64,000 nt of DNA from an uncultured Ruminococcus sp. (GCA_902785555.1 CACZZB010000003.1:1-64000), one strand, 5' to 3'; counted from the first letter of the stretch, positions 1-9,171 are shown. The notes: generated by a model from the sequence alone, not told the origin. Made by a program: numbers and translations.

Positions 1-35
1 CTGCTGTCACTTAATTCTTCAAAATATTTTTGCAT
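1..35 (-). CDS. 5' end of an unidentified gene, cut by the window edge
   Basis: Only the first 11 codons are visible (MQKYFEELSDS). The start is supported by an AAGGAG ribosome site 10-15 bases upstream and by an extended -10 (TGTTATAAT) just before it. The gene is divergent from ilvE. Too little sequence is present to name a family. Confidence 0.5.
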   Translation of the reverse strand, partial: MQKYFEELSDS

Positions 36-39
36 AACC

Positions 40-73
40 GACCAACTCCTTTTGGTCAATTATAACATACTTT
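40..73 (-). promoter_or_regulatory. Extended -10 promoter and SD-containing hairpin for the edge gene
   Basis: On the minus strand TGTTATAAT (an extended -10) lies about 20 bases before the AAGGAG ribosome site. The short leader can fold as GACCAA / TTGGTC (40-45 with 52-57), placing the ribosome site in the loop. Regulation by this hairpin is inference. Confidence 0.4.
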
Positions 74-118
74 TACGTATTTTTCATGCGGTTGCCCTGT
101 TTTGGTCTTATTGACATA

Positions 119-147
119 TTGACAGAAAAAAAAAATAGTGATATTAT
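119..147 (+). promoter_or_regulatory. ilvE promoter
   Basis: TTGACA (119-124), a 17-base A-rich spacer and TATTAT (142-147) match a sigma-A promoter. A second TTGACA begins at 111. Transcription would start about 30 bases before the ilvE start codon, leaving no room for a T-box or attenuator. Confidence 0.7.
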
Positions 148-185
148 ATTTCTTGTAATTCATTTTCTGAAAGGAAGTCCTGACA

Positions 186-1211
186 ATGGATAAGAAAAAT
201 ATAGATTGGTCAAACCTCGGATTTGGCTATATCAAAACCGACAAAAGATTCGTTTCAACATTTAAAGACGGTTCATGGGATGAAGGTGCTCTTATTGATG
301 ATGATATGATATCAATGAGCGAATGTGCCTGCGTTCTTCAATACTCACAGTCTGTTTTTGAGGGTCTCAAAGCATACACTACACAGGACGGAAAAACCGT
401 TGTATTCCGCCCCGACCTTAATGCCGAGAGAATGGCTAATTCTGCAAGAAGAATGGAAATGCCCGTATTCCCCGAAGATAAATTCATTGAAGCCGTTGAA
501 GAAGTTGTTCGTGCAAACAAGGCTTTCGTTCCGCCCTACGGCACGGGTGCAACTCTCTACTTAAGACCTTTCATGTTCGGCATCAACCCCGTTATCGGTG
601 TAAAGCCTGCCGATGAATTCCAGTTCAGAATTTTTGCAACTCCCGTTGGTCCTTACTTCAAGGGCGGTGCAAAACCTATCACCATCAAAGTAAGCGACTT
701 CGACAGAGCCGCTCCTCACGGTACAGGCTATATAAAAGCAGGTCTTAACTATGCCATGAGCCTTCATGCAATTGTTACGGCTCATAAAGAGGGCTTTGAC
801 GAAAATATGTATCTTGATGCAGGTACAAGAACAAAAGTTGAAGAAACAGGCGGTGCAAACTTCCTTTTCGTTACAAAGGACAACAAAGTCGTTACCCCCA
901 AATCCGACAGTATTCTTCCGTCAATTACAAGACGTTCCCTTATGGTCGTTGCAAAAGACTATCTCGGACTTGAAGTTGAAGAAAGAGAAGTTTATTTTGA
1001 TGAAGTCAAAGACTTCGCTGAATGTGGTCTTTGCGGTACTGCCGCTGTTATATCACCTGTCGGAAAGATATATGACCACGGCAATGAGATATGCTTCCCG
1101 AGCGGTATGGAAGAAATGGGTCCCGTTACAAAGAAACTCTATGAAACTCTCACAGGCATCCAAATGGGCAGAATCGAAGCTCCAAAAGGTTGGATAAGAG
1201 TTATCGAATAA
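186..1211 (+). CDS. ilvE: Branched-chain amino acid aminotransferase
   Basis: A 341-residue PLP-dependent class IV aminotransferase catalysing the last step of valine, leucine and isoleucine synthesis, and the reverse reaction with 2-oxoglutarate. The fold-type IV signature is clear: the PLP lysine lies in YIKAGLNYAMS (about residue 185), followed by the EETGGANFLFV strand and the C-terminal ECGLCGTAAVISPVG phosphate-binding loop. Length fits the eukaryotic/Gram-positive long BCAT form. An AAAGGA ribosome site sits about 10 bases before the ATG. It is monocistronic: a promoter is directly upstream and a terminator follows. ilvD at 30-32 kb belongs to the same pathway but is unlinked. Confidence 0.95.
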   Translation: MDKKNIDWSNLGFGYIKTDKRFVSTFKDGSWDEGALIDDDMISMSECACVLQYSQSVFEGLKAYTTQDGKTVVFRPDLNAERMANSARRMEMPVFPEDKFIEAVEEVVRANKAFVPPYGTGATLYLRPFMFGINPVIGVKPADEFQFRIFATPVGPYFKGGAKPITIKVSDFDRAAPHGTGYIKAGLNYAMSLHAIVTAHKEGFDENMYLDAGTRTKVEETGGANFLFVTKDNKVVTPKSDSILPSITRRSLMVVAKDYLGLEVEEREVYFDEVKDFAECGLCGTAAVISPVGKIYDHGNEICFPSGMEEMGPVTKKLYETLTGIQMGRIEAPKGWIRVIE

Positions 1212-1240
1212 TTTCAGGTGTATATGAAGTGACAATACAG

Positions 1241-1288
1241 AACAGGCGATACGGAAATTTTTATATTTCCCTATCGCCTGTTTGCGTT
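1241..1288 (+). terminator. Terminator after ilvE
   Basis: AACAGGCGATA pairs with TATCGCCTGTT around a 20-base loop and is followed by a T-containing run. It separates ilvE from the LysM gene. Confidence 0.75.
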
Positions 1289-1363
1289 ATTTTTTATCCC
1301 AAAATCCAATATATATGAATATACTGTATAAGAGAATTTTTTTCAAAAGGAGCTTTTGCAAAA

Positions 1364-1879
1364 ATGGAAACTGTCATATATATTGTCAAACAGGGAGATA
1401 GTCTTTGCGATATCGCTAAAAAATACAATACTACCGCAAATATGATAGCACGATACAACGGTCTTGTTGACACCGATATTCTTGAAATGGACAAAATTCT
1501 CAGAATACCTGTTTCGACTATACCGAATATGGGTACTTCTATGGAATACACTATCCAAAGCGGTGATACTCTGTCCAAAATAGCCGAAAAATACGGAACT
1601 ACCGTTGAAGCTCTCGCCAAATTAAACGGCATTGCGGATGCCGATGAAATATGGGCAGGAAATGTCATCAAAATTCCGCTGTATGCCTCAACCCTTCCCA
1701 TGCCGACTCCGGAAATACATCAGGATGACAAGATGATAAAATACATTGTCCAAGAGGGCGACACCTTATGGAAGATTTCAAAGAGATTCAACGTCAAATT
1801 AGCCGATATAATCAACCTCAACAAACTTACAAATCCCGACCTTATATATCCCGACCAAGTTATAATTATCCCCGAGTAA
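1364..1879 (+). CDS. Triple LysM-domain protein
   Basis: A 171-residue protein made almost entirely of three LysM peptidoglycan/chitin-binding modules, at about residues 4-48, 60-104 and 122-170. Each shows the YxVxxGDTLxxIAxxY start and the DxIxxxxVIxIP end. There is no signal peptide, transmembrane segment or catalytic domain, so export is not explained; spore-coat or morphogenetic LysM proteins of Clostridia also lack signals, which makes that role possible but unproven. AAAGGAG lies 11 bases before the ATG. The gene is flanked by terminators and converges on the flippase gene. Confidence 0.85.
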   Translation: METVIYIVKQGDSLCDIAKKYNTTANMIARYNGLVDTDILEMDKILRIPVSTIPNMGTSMEYTIQSGDTLSKIAEKYGTTVEALAKLNGIADADEIWAGNVIKIPLYASTLPMPTPEIHQDDKMIKYIVQEGDTLWKISKRFNVKLADIINLNKLTNPDLIYPDQVIIIPE

Positions 1880-1885
1880 AAAATA

Positions 1886-1918
1886 CGGCGGTCTGTCACT
1901 TAACAGACCGTCTTTTTC
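1886..1918. terminator. Bidirectional terminator between LysM and flippase genes
   Basis: GCGGTCTG / CAGACCGT hairpin with a T-run on the plus side and A-rich sequence on the other. It overlaps the last codons of the convergent flippase gene. Confidence 0.75.
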
Positions 1919-3366
1919 TTTGTCAGAAACAAAAGTATTCCGTATGAAAACAAGCATATTATTATCTTAATAATAAAATCAACTGAAATAAATTTCATTA
2001 AAATACATGGCGTTATTATAAAAATCAGCGGAAATATTATCCAATCAAGGAACATTATCTTTATTTCAGTGACTTTTATCAGTCTTGCTATGCTCATCAC
2101 GGTATTCAAAAGCTCACTTACGATTATTACTATTATTATGCCTTTTATACCGAGCATTGGAAGCAATATATATGTCAGTGCAACTCTTATTACCGAATCT
2201 ATTATATTGAAAATGAGATAGCTTGTCTGTTCATTCAAGCCCTTTAATATCCCGTCAACGACCGAATCAAGGTACATGAAAGGTATCACGGGTGCAAGAA
2301 CCGCTAAAAATATCCCCGAGGTATCATTGTGATAAAGCATCTGACATATATTTCCCGAAAAAAATATAAATATGACCGTCACAGGGATAGAATACAAAAG
2401 CGTAAGCCTGAACATCTTTTCGGAAATATGCTTAATGCTTTTGATATGCCTTTTGGTGAACACTTCCGACATTTCGGGAACTATCAGTGACGCAAACGGC
2501 AGTATAAATACTGTCGGAAAAACCAGCACAGGCATTACCATACCGTTTATTATACCGTACTGTGCAAGGGCATTTGCACTGTCAGAGCCGTTTTTCTTCA
2601 ATCCCAAGGGTATAAGAACATTCTCGACCGCACTCAGACCACTCCTAAGACATGAATTTGCCATTACAGGAACGGCTATGGGAATTATTTTTCTGAAAAG
2701 CCTATCTGCCTTTTTATTTCTGCATGATAATTTTCTTACGTCAAACAAATAGCATATTATCGAATATATAAACGAAATGACCTCTGCCATAGTCGTTCCC
2801 AATACTGCCGTACAGCAGGCTTTTTCAAGCGTATCGGGCTTCAGGAGTGCAAATGCCGATGCAAATACACCCATTTCTATGACCTGTTCCAAAAGCTGTT
2901 CAACGGAAGTCTGTATCGTCTGCCTTCGTGCAACAAAATATCCCCTGATACAAGCCGATACCGCCATAAACGGCAAACTCGGTGCAAGGAATTTCAATGA
3001 CTTTGAAGTCCTCACATCACGCAAAAAATATTCCGCTGTCATGTCTGATGTAAAAAACATCACACTTCCCAGAATCATCCCCAAAAAAAGCGATATCACA
3101 ATACACTTTTCAACAGAATATTTTGCTTTCCCATACTCACCCTTTGCGGTAAAGTCCGAAAATAATCTCGTAGCCGTCAGTGAAATACCCGTTGTCGATA
3201 CTGCCGCATAAAAAATATATACACTGATTATAAGCTGATACAGCCCTATTCCTTCCGCTCCTATCCTGTCGGACAAAAATACACGGAAAAACATATTCAT
3301 ACTTCTTATTATCAATGCCGATACTGCCATTATAATTCCGTTTTTTAAAAACAGCTGTTTCTGCAT
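1900..3366 (-). CDS. SpoVB/MurJ-like polysaccharide flippase (MOP superfamily)
   Basis: A 488-residue polytopic membrane protein with about 14 hydrophobic segments, of the MATE-like MOP exporter group that includes SpoVB, MurJ and Wzx. Members flip lipid-linked precursors such as lipid II or polysaccharide repeat units. The N-terminal block with the DRIGAEGIGLYQLI motif is typical of the SpoVB/YkvU branch. An upstream in-frame GTG (3375) exists, but the ATG at 3366 has GGAGA at the better spacing. The gene stands alone, divergent from the ABC exporter; whether its role is sporulation cortex or surface polysaccharide cannot be told from the sequence. Confidence 0.85.
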   Translation of the reverse strand: MQKQLFLKNGIIMAVSALIIRSMNMFFRVFLSDRIGAEGIGLYQLIISVYIFYAAVSTTGISLTATRLFSDFTAKGEYGKAKYSVEKCIVISLFLGMILGSVMFFTSDMTAEYFLRDVRTSKSLKFLAPSLPFMAVSACIRGYFVARRQTIQTSVEQLLEQVIEMGVFASAFALLKPDTLEKACCTAVLGTTMAEVISFIYSIICYLFDVRKLSCRNKKADRLFRKIIPIAVPVMANSCLRSGLSAVENVLIPLGLKKNGSDSANALAQYGIINGMVMPVLVFPTVFILPFASLIVPEMSEVFTKRHIKSIKHISEKMFRLTLLYSIPVTVIFIFFSGNICQMLYHNDTSGIFLAVLAPVIPFMYLDSVVDGILKGLNEQTSYLIFNIIDSVIRVALTYILLPMLGIKGIIIVIIVSELLNTVMSIARLIKVTEIKIMFLDWIIFPLIFIITPCILMKFISVDFIIKIIICLFSYGILLFLTKKKTVC

Positions 3367-3402
3367 TTGCTCCACTCTCCACTTTTCTCTCTGATTTATC
3401 GG

Positions 3403-3434
3403 TTGACGGAATCTCTGTAATATTGTACAATATT
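3403..3434 (+). promoter_or_regulatory. ABC exporter promoter with a perfect 16-bp palindrome over the -10
   Basis: TTGACG (3403-3408), a 17-base spacer and TACAAT (3426-3431) form the promoter. AATATTGTACAATATT (3419-3434) is an exact palindrome centred on the -10, as expected for a dimeric repressor operator. No regulator gene lies beside it. Confidence 0.65.
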
Positions 3435-3468
3435 GGGAGAAAATATATTTTTTTGAAAGGAAATGACT

Positions 3469-5202
3469 ATGTTCAGATTAAGGCGTTTTTTGAAAAACTA
3501 CAAACTCCAACTGACACTTGGTCCCGTCTGTAAACTTATAGAGGCAATTTTTGAATTGTTTATCCCTCTTATAACAGCGGATATCATTGATACAGGTGTC
3601 AAAAACCATGATGTGGGGTATGTCCTCAGACAAGGCGGTTTTATGATATTGCTCGGAGCTTTCGGACTCGGCTTTGCTCTTGTATGTCAGAAATCCGCTT
3701 CGATAGCTTCACAGGGATTCGGCACAGAAGTCAGAAATGCCATGTTCAGGCATATAAACAAACTCTCCCATGCCGAACTCGATAAAATCGGTACTCCCTC
3801 TCTCATCACAAGAATGACCAATGACATAAATCAATTGCAATTAGCTGTCGCTATGCTTATACGACTTGTTATAAGAGCACCTTTTCTTGTAATCGGTGCT
3901 GTTATAATGGCTATCTGCATTGACATAAAAATATCACTGATATTTTTATGTGCCTCTCCTTTAATTGCATTGGTACTGTTCCTCATAATGTACAGGTCTG
4001 TTCCTTTCTTCAAGAAAATACAGAAAAAACTTGATACCGTTTCCCTCATCTCAAGAGAAAATCTCTCGGGCAACAGAGTTATAAGAGCTTTCTCAAAGCA
4101 GGATTCCGAACAAGCCCGTCTTGAAGAACAAAACAACGAACTTTCACATACTGCCGTTACTGTCGGAAGAATATCCGCTTTATTGAATCCCCTTACCTAC
4201 GTTATCGCTCAGGGAGCTATCATTGCAATAGTATGGTTTGGGGCAGGCTTCGTCAAAAGCGGTGACTTATCACAGGGTGAAATTATCGCTCTCGTCAATT
4301 ATATGACTCAGATACTTCTTGCTATGATAGTTGTATCAAATTTAGTTGTCATTTTTACAAAAGCCTCTGCTTCTGCCGCAAGAGTAAATGAAGTTTTCGA
4401 CACTGTTCCGAGTGTCCGTGAAAAATCCTCGGAATACATATCCGTTGACGAAAATGCTCCCGTAATTGAATTCAAAAACGTTTCATTCGGCTATGCCGAT
4501 AACGGTCATGCACTGAAAAACCTGAATTTTTCCATTAAAAAAGGTGAAACCGTCGGAATAATAGGCGGTACAGGTTCGGGAAAATCCACGCTTGTAAATC
4601 TCATTCCGAGATTCTATGATACCTCCGAGGGTAATGTCCTTATCAAAGGAACTGATGTAAGGGAATATCCTTTCAAACAATTAAGGGAAAAAATGGGAAT
4701 TGTTCCTCAGACAGCTATGCTTTTTGCAGGCACTATAAAATCAAATATGCAGTGGGGAAAGAAAAATGCCGATATTGATGAAATAAACAAGGCTCTTAAA
4801 ATCGCTCAGGCTTATGACTTCGTTTATCAGAATCCCGAACAGTTGGACAGACCCGTCACTGCAGGCGGTAAAAATCTTTCGGGCGGTCAAAGACAACGGC
4901 TTACCATTGCAAGAGCATTAGTCTCACAACCCGAAATCCTTATACTCGATGACAGTGCAAGTGCTCTGGACTTCGCCACGGATGCCGCTTTACGCAAATC
5001 GCTCAAAGAAGAAACAAAAAATATGACTGTCATTATGGTATCCCAACGAGTAGGCACTGTCAGATATGCCGATAAAATAATCGTACTCGACAAAGGCGAA
5101 CTTGTCGGCATAGGCAAACACAACGACTTATTCAATACCTGCAATGTCTATAAAGAGATATGCCTGTCACAGCTCAAACCGGAGGAGGTTCTGAACAAAT
5201 GA
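3469..5202 (+). CDS. ABC exporter half-transporter, degenerate ATP-site subunit
   Basis: A 577-residue type IV ABC exporter: six membrane helices (about residues 15-300), then a nucleotide-binding domain. Walker A is GGTGSGKST and the signature is LSGGQRQR. The Walker B end reads ILDDSASALD, with Asp where the catalytic Glu should be, and the switch region reads VSQRVGT, with Gln replacing the H-loop His. These changes mark the non-hydrolysing partner of heterodimeric exporters such as BmrC or TM287. It overlaps the next gene by ATGA. The start at 3469 is chosen because AAAGGA is 7 bases upstream; the ATG at 3463 is too close. Substrate is unknown; drugs or lipids are usual. Confidence 0.9.
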   Translation: MFRLRRFLKNYKLQLTLGPVCKLIEAIFELFIPLITADIIDTGVKNHDVGYVLRQGGFMILLGAFGLGFALVCQKSASIASQGFGTEVRNAMFRHINKLSHAELDKIGTPSLITRMTNDINQLQLAVAMLIRLVIRAPFLVIGAVIMAICIDIKISLIFLCASPLIALVLFLIMYRSVPFFKKIQKKLDTVSLISRENLSGNRVIRAFSKQDSEQARLEEQNNELSHTAVTVGRISALLNPLTYVIAQGAIIAIVWFGAGFVKSGDLSQGEIIALVNYMTQILLAMIVVSNLVVIFTKASASAARVNEVFDTVPSVREKSSEYISVDENAPVIEFKNVSFGYADNGHALKNLNFSIKKGETVGIIGGTGSGKSTLVNLIPRFYDTSEGNVLIKGTDVREYPFKQLREKMGIVPQTAMLFAGTIKSNMQWGKKNADIDEINKALKIAQAYDFVYQNPEQLDRPVTAGGKNLSGGQRQRLTIARALVSQPEILILDDSASALDFATDAALRKSLKEETKNMTVIMVSQRVGTVRYADKIIVLDKGELVGIGKHNDLFNTCNVYKEICLSQLKPEEVLNK

Positions 5203-6938
5203 AAAACAAAGGTACTGTAAAGCGAATCCTGAAATATGCAAAGCCATATCGTTCAAGCCTTATTTTCGCTATGATATTCGCTCTTTTATATGTCGTTCTG
5301 AATCTGACCGCACCTGTACTCATAGGCTATGCGATAGATAATATAACCGACAAAAACAATGTTGATTTCAATGACGTTGCACAGCTTTTATTGATGGTCG
5401 GTGTGACAGTCCTTTCATGCTCTGTATTCCAATGGCTCATGGGTCTTTGCATAAATACTGTCAGCTACTGCACTGTCCGTGACATCAGGAGAGATATTTT
5501 CAGGAAATTCAACGCTGTCCCTCTCAGATACATTGACGGACACCCTCACGGTGATTTGATAAGCCGTATGATAAATGATGCCGATGCAGTCGGTGACGGT
5601 CTTTTGCAGGGAATAACACAGTTATTTTCAGGTCTTGTAATGATTATATGCACTCTCGGATTCATGCTCTTTATAAATCCGTATATTGCACTTGTAGTCG
5701 TTGTCATAACTCCCCTTTCAATGTTCGTTGCGGCTTTTATCACAAAGCTTTCTCAAAAACAGTTCCGTGAACAGTCAAAAACTCAGGGCGAAATAAGCTC
5801 TTACATTGAAGAATACATAGGTCAGCAGAAAGTCGTAAAAGCATTTGGATATGAAGAACGCTCACAGGAAGATTTCGAGGAAATAAACTCCCGTCTTCTT
5901 GAATGCGGCAAAAAAGCTCAGTTCTATTCATCTCTTGCAAATCCGAGCACAAGATTTGTAAACGGTATCGTAACAGCGGCTGTATGCACTGTCGGTTCTG
6001 TAAGTGCTATAAACGGCACTCTCTCGGTAGGTCAGATATCAATGTTCATAACTTACGCAAACCAATATACAAAGCCTTTCAATGAAGTGACGGGCGTTAT
6101 CCCTCAATTACAATCCGCTGTTGCAGGTGCGGCAAGAGTTTTTGCACTTCTTGATGAACAAGACCAGGAACCAGACAGCGAAAATTCCGTTGAACTTACC
6201 GACTGCAAAGGAAAAATTGATATCGAAAAAGTTAAATTTTCATACGTCCCCGAAAAACCGCTTATAACTGACTTCAATCTTCACGTAAAGCCCGGTCAGA
6301 AAGTTGCCATAGTAGGTCCGACAGGCTGCGGAAAAACTACTCTGATAAATCTTTTAATGCGTTTCTATGATGTAAACAACGGCAATATCAAAGTTGATGA
6401 TACAAGCATTTATGATATCAAAAGAAATTCCCTGCGTTCACTCTACGGAATGGTATTGCAGGAAAGCTGGCTTTATAATGCAAGTATAAAAGACAATATC
6501 GCCTACGGAAAGCCAGATGCAACTCTTGATGAAGTCAAAAAAGCCGCAAAAGACGCTTTCCTTGACCACTTCATAGAAAGACTTCCCGACAAATACGACA
6601 CGATGATTACAGAAGAAGGAGCTAATCTTTCACAGGGACAAAGACAATTGATGTGCATTGCAAGGGTAATGCTCTGCGACCCTCCCATGCTCATTCTTGA
6701 TGAAGCTACTTCAAGCATTGATACCCGTACAGAAATAAAAATACAGCAGGCTTTCAATAAGATGATGGAGGGCAGGACAAGTTTTATAGTCGCTCACAGG
6801 CTTTCGACTATCAAGGAAGCCGACATTATCCTTGTTATGAAAGACGGAAATATTATCGAACAGGGCAGTCATGATGAACTGATAAAGAAAAACGGCTTTT
6901 ACTGCACTCTTTACAATTCACAGTTTGCCGCCACTTAA
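5199..6938 (+). CDS. ABC exporter half-transporter, catalytic subunit
   Basis: A 579-residue exporter subunit with six membrane helices and a complete nucleotide-binding domain: Walker A GPTGCGKTT, signature LSQGQRQL, Walker B ILDEATSSID with the catalytic Glu, and VAHRLST with the H-loop His. It therefore supplies the competent ATP site of the heterodimer formed with the upstream gene. The ATG at 5199 overlaps the previous stop (ATGA) and has GGAGGAGG 10 bases upstream; a longer in-frame start at 5160 lacks such a site. Translational coupling should keep the two subunits at equal levels. Confidence 0.92.
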   Translation: MKNKGTVKRILKYAKPYRSSLIFAMIFALLYVVLNLTAPVLIGYAIDNITDKNNVDFNDVAQLLLMVGVTVLSCSVFQWLMGLCINTVSYCTVRDIRRDIFRKFNAVPLRYIDGHPHGDLISRMINDADAVGDGLLQGITQLFSGLVMIICTLGFMLFINPYIALVVVVITPLSMFVAAFITKLSQKQFREQSKTQGEISSYIEEYIGQQKVVKAFGYEERSQEDFEEINSRLLECGKKAQFYSSLANPSTRFVNGIVTAAVCTVGSVSAINGTLSVGQISMFITYANQYTKPFNEVTGVIPQLQSAVAGAARVFALLDEQDQEPDSENSVELTDCKGKIDIEKVKFSYVPEKPLITDFNLHVKPGQKVAIVGPTGCGKTTLINLLMRFYDVNNGNIKVDDTSIYDIKRNSLRSLYGMVLQESWLYNASIKDNIAYGKPDATLDEVKKAAKDAFLDHFIERLPDKYDTMITEEGANLSQGQRQLMCIARVMLCDPPMLILDEATSSIDTRTEIKIQQAFNKMMEGRTSFIVAHRLSTIKEADIILVMKDGNIIEQGSHDELIKKNGFYCTLYNSQFAAT

Positions 6939-6950
6939 AGGAGATTTTAT

Positions 6951-7670
6951 ATGGCACTTCAAAGAATCGACAAGATACTTTCTTCTCAGAATATCGCTTC
7001 AAGAAGCGATATCAAAGAGATGATACGAAAAAAGAGAATTTCCGCTGACGGAAAGACCGTTTTAAAGCCTGACGAGAAATTTGACCCCGAAATTACAGAG
7101 ATAAAAGTTGACGGTGAAATAATTTCTTTCAAGAAATATATCTATATAATGATGAATAAACCGTCAGGCATACTTTCGGCAACTTATGATAAATACGATA
7201 AGACCGTTCTGGATATCCTTCCGAAAGAATTTCAGAGGAACGGGCTTTTTCCGGCAGGACGACTTGACAAGGATACCGAGGGCTTTGTTCTGATAACAGA
7301 TGACGGAGAACTTGCCCACAAAATGCTTTCGCCAAAAAATCACGTCTATAAATTATACAAAGCTGTCGTTGACAAGTCGCTTTCAAATGAAGATGTGACA
7401 GCTTTTGAAAACGGAATATCCCTCGGTGAAGACAAATTTCTTCCGGCAAGTATGAAAATTCTTGATGAACACACGGCTCTCGTTGAGATATGCGAGGGCA
7501 AATTCCATCAGGTAAAAAAGATGTTCAATGCTGTCGGAGCAAATGTAATTTATCTTAAAAGACTCCGCATAGGAGGAGTCTTTCTTGATGAAAGTCTTGC
7601 TTTGGGAGAATGTCGTGAGCTGAACAAAAACGAAATTTCAGATATTTTAAGCAAATCACACGGCATTTAA
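6951..7670 (+). CDS. RsuA-family 16S rRNA pseudouridine synthase
   Basis: A 239-residue protein with an N-terminal S4 RNA-binding domain (about residues 1-60) and a pseudouridine synthase domain. The catalytic Asp lies in GRLDKDTEGFVLITDDG, the RsuA/RluB/E/F signature. The length and sequence resemble RsuA, which modifies U516 of 16S rRNA, rather than the RluB group. AAAGGAG is well placed before the ATG, 12 bases after the ABC transporter, so it may be co-transcribed with it. Confidence 0.88.
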   Translation: MALQRIDKILSSQNIASRSDIKEMIRKKRISADGKTVLKPDEKFDPEITEIKVDGEIISFKKYIYIMMNKPSGILSATYDKYDKTVLDILPKEFQRNGLFPAGRLDKDTEGFVLITDDGELAHKMLSPKNHVYKLYKAVVDKSLSNEDVTAFENGISLGEDKFLPASMKILDEHTALVEICEGKFHQVKKMFNAVGANVIYLKRLRIGGVFLDESLALGECRELNKNEISDILSKSHGI

Positions 7671-7792
7671 GTATAAATCCAATGTGCAAAACGCACAAAT
7701 TCAACTGTTAATATTTGGCTTATGTGAATTATACATAAAGTATTCGTAAAGATTTTAGTAAAAAAAAGTATTTTATTTTTAGAAAAAATCTG

Positions 7793-7823
7793 TTATAGTT
7801 ATATTGTTGAATATTGGATTCAA
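7793..7823 (+). promoter_or_regulatory. Probable msmX-type promoter with inverted repeat
   Basis: An extended -10 (TGTTATAGT) is followed by the dyad TTGAAT-N5-ATTCAA (7807-7823) at or just after the start of transcription. The -35 is weak. The dyad could be an operator; this is inference. Confidence 0.35.
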
Positions 7824-7864
7824 ATTACGCTTTTTATTAGCGAATAATTCAGGAGGCATAAATA

Positions 7865-8977
7865 ATGGCTAGTGTATCATTAAAAAATGTTTACAAAATT
7901 TACGATGGAAATGTCGTAGCCGTAAACGACTTTAACCTTGAAATTGAAGACAAAGAATTTATTATCTTCGTTGGTCCGTCAGGCTGCGGTAAATCAACTA
8001 CTCTCCGTATGATTGCGGGTCTTGAAGACATCTCTAAAGGTGAACTTCACATAGGCGATGTTCTTGCAAACGACATCTCTCCTAAAGACAGAGATATCGC
8101 AATGGTTTTCCAGAACTACGCTCTTTATCCGCACATGACAGTTTTTGACAACATGGCTTTCGGTCTTAAGCTGCGTAAAACTCCTCCGGAGGAGATAAGA
8201 AGACGTGTTGAAGAAGCTGCCCGTTCACTTGATATCGCTCATCTTCTCGAGCGTAAACCGAAGGCTCTCTCCGGTGGTCAGAGACAGCGTGTTGCCCTTG
8301 GTCGTGCTATCGTCCGTGACCCGAAGGTATTCCTTCTCGACGAACCGCTCTCAAACCTCGATGCTAAATTGAGAACTGCCATGAGAACCGAGATTTCAAA
8401 GCTCCATAAGAGACTTGGTACTACATTTATCTACGTTACACATGACCAGACAGAGGCTATGACAATGGCTGACCGTATCGTTGTTATGAAAGACGGCTTC
8501 ATTCAGCAGGTAGATACTCCTCAGAACCTCTATGAGAGACCTTGTAACCAGTTCGTTGCAGGATTTATGGGTACTCCTCAGATGAACTTCATCGATGCTA
8601 CTATCGTCCGTTCAGGTGATGACTACGGTATCCATTTCGGAAACTATACACTTCCTCTCCCAGAGTCAAAGAACAAGAAGAATATCCTTTCACACTTTGT
8701 CGGCAAAGAAGTTGTACTCGGTATTCGTCCGGAAGATATACACGATGAACCCGAATTCCTTGAAAGATCCGAAGAAAGCATTATCGAAGCTCAGGTTGAA
8801 ATTACAGAACTTATGGGTAACGAAATTTATCTCTACCTCAACATTGAAGGCACATCTGCTATTGCCCGTGTTGACCCGTCTTCAACTGCAGAAGCAGGCG
8901 AAGTTGTTGAAATCGCTTTCGACGTTGAAAAGATACACATCTTTGACAAGGAAACAGAAAGAACTATTACTAACTGA
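7865..8977 (+). CDS. MsmX/UgpC-type carbohydrate ABC importer ATPase
   Basis: A 370-residue ATPase of the MalK/UgpC/MsmX class that powers sugar ABC importers. Visible are Walker [11 protein letters not shown]-loop [11 protein letters not shown], signature [14 protein letters not shown], Walker [27 protein letters not shown], and a C-terminal TOBE/regulatory region from about residue 240. No permease or binding-protein gene lies nearby. Orphan ATPases of this type in Gram-positives (MsmX, MsmK) serve several importers encoded elsewhere, so it may energise uptake of maltodextrins released by the amylase at 44-48 kb. AGGAGG precedes the ATG. Confidence 0.92.
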   Translation: MASVSLKNVYKIYDGNVVAVNDFNLEIEDKEFIIFVGPSGCGKSTTLRMIAGLEDISKGELHIGDVLANDISPKDRDIAMVFQNYALYPHMTVFDNMAFGLKLRKTPPEEIRRRVEEAARSLDIAHLLERKPKALSGGQRQRVALGRAIVRDPKVFLLDEPLSNLDAKLRTAMRTEISKLHKRLGTTFIYVTHDQTEAMTMADRIVVMKDGFIQQVDTPQNLYERPCNQFVAGFMGTPQMNFIDATIVRSGDDYGIHFGNYTLPLPESKNKKNILSHFVGKEVVLGIRPEDIHDEPEFLERSEESIIEAQVEITELMGNEIYLYLNIEGTSAIARVDPSSTAEAGEVVEIAFDVEKIHIFDKETERTITN

Positions 8978-9004
8978 TTTCCCCTTTCAGTTTAATAAAA
9001 AATC

Positions 9005-9037
9005 TGAGGACTGTATTTATACAGCCCTCATTTTTTA
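9005..9037 (+). terminator. Terminator after the sugar ATPase gene
   Basis: GAGGACTGTA-TTTA-TACAGCCCTC hairpin (one mismatch) followed by TTTTTTA. Confidence 0.75.
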
Positions 9038-9142
9038 TTCAGATTACGAAGATTTATTCACACACATCCGGGTGTTTCTTTTGCCGAAAAATGGTTTTTT
9101 TGTACGAAATAAAAAAATTGACGGACTTTTTGCAAAAAACTC

Positions 9143-9171
9143 TTGACAAAAATCCGTCTTTGGAGTATATT
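9143..9171 (+). promoter_or_regulatory. rpoBC promoter and leader
   Basis: TTGACA (9143-9148), a 17-base spacer and TATATT (9166-9171). The roughly 160-base leader to rpoB holds a possible GAGG/CCTC hairpin near 9190-9221 but no recognisable riboswitch. Apart from the terminator and this leader, the 358-base gap from 8978 to 9335 holds nothing I can identify. Confidence 0.7.

Noticed and set aside
8595-9146. 183-codon plus-strand frame
   Set aside because: It is a shifted frame inside the sugar ATPase gene and its terminator, with no family features.
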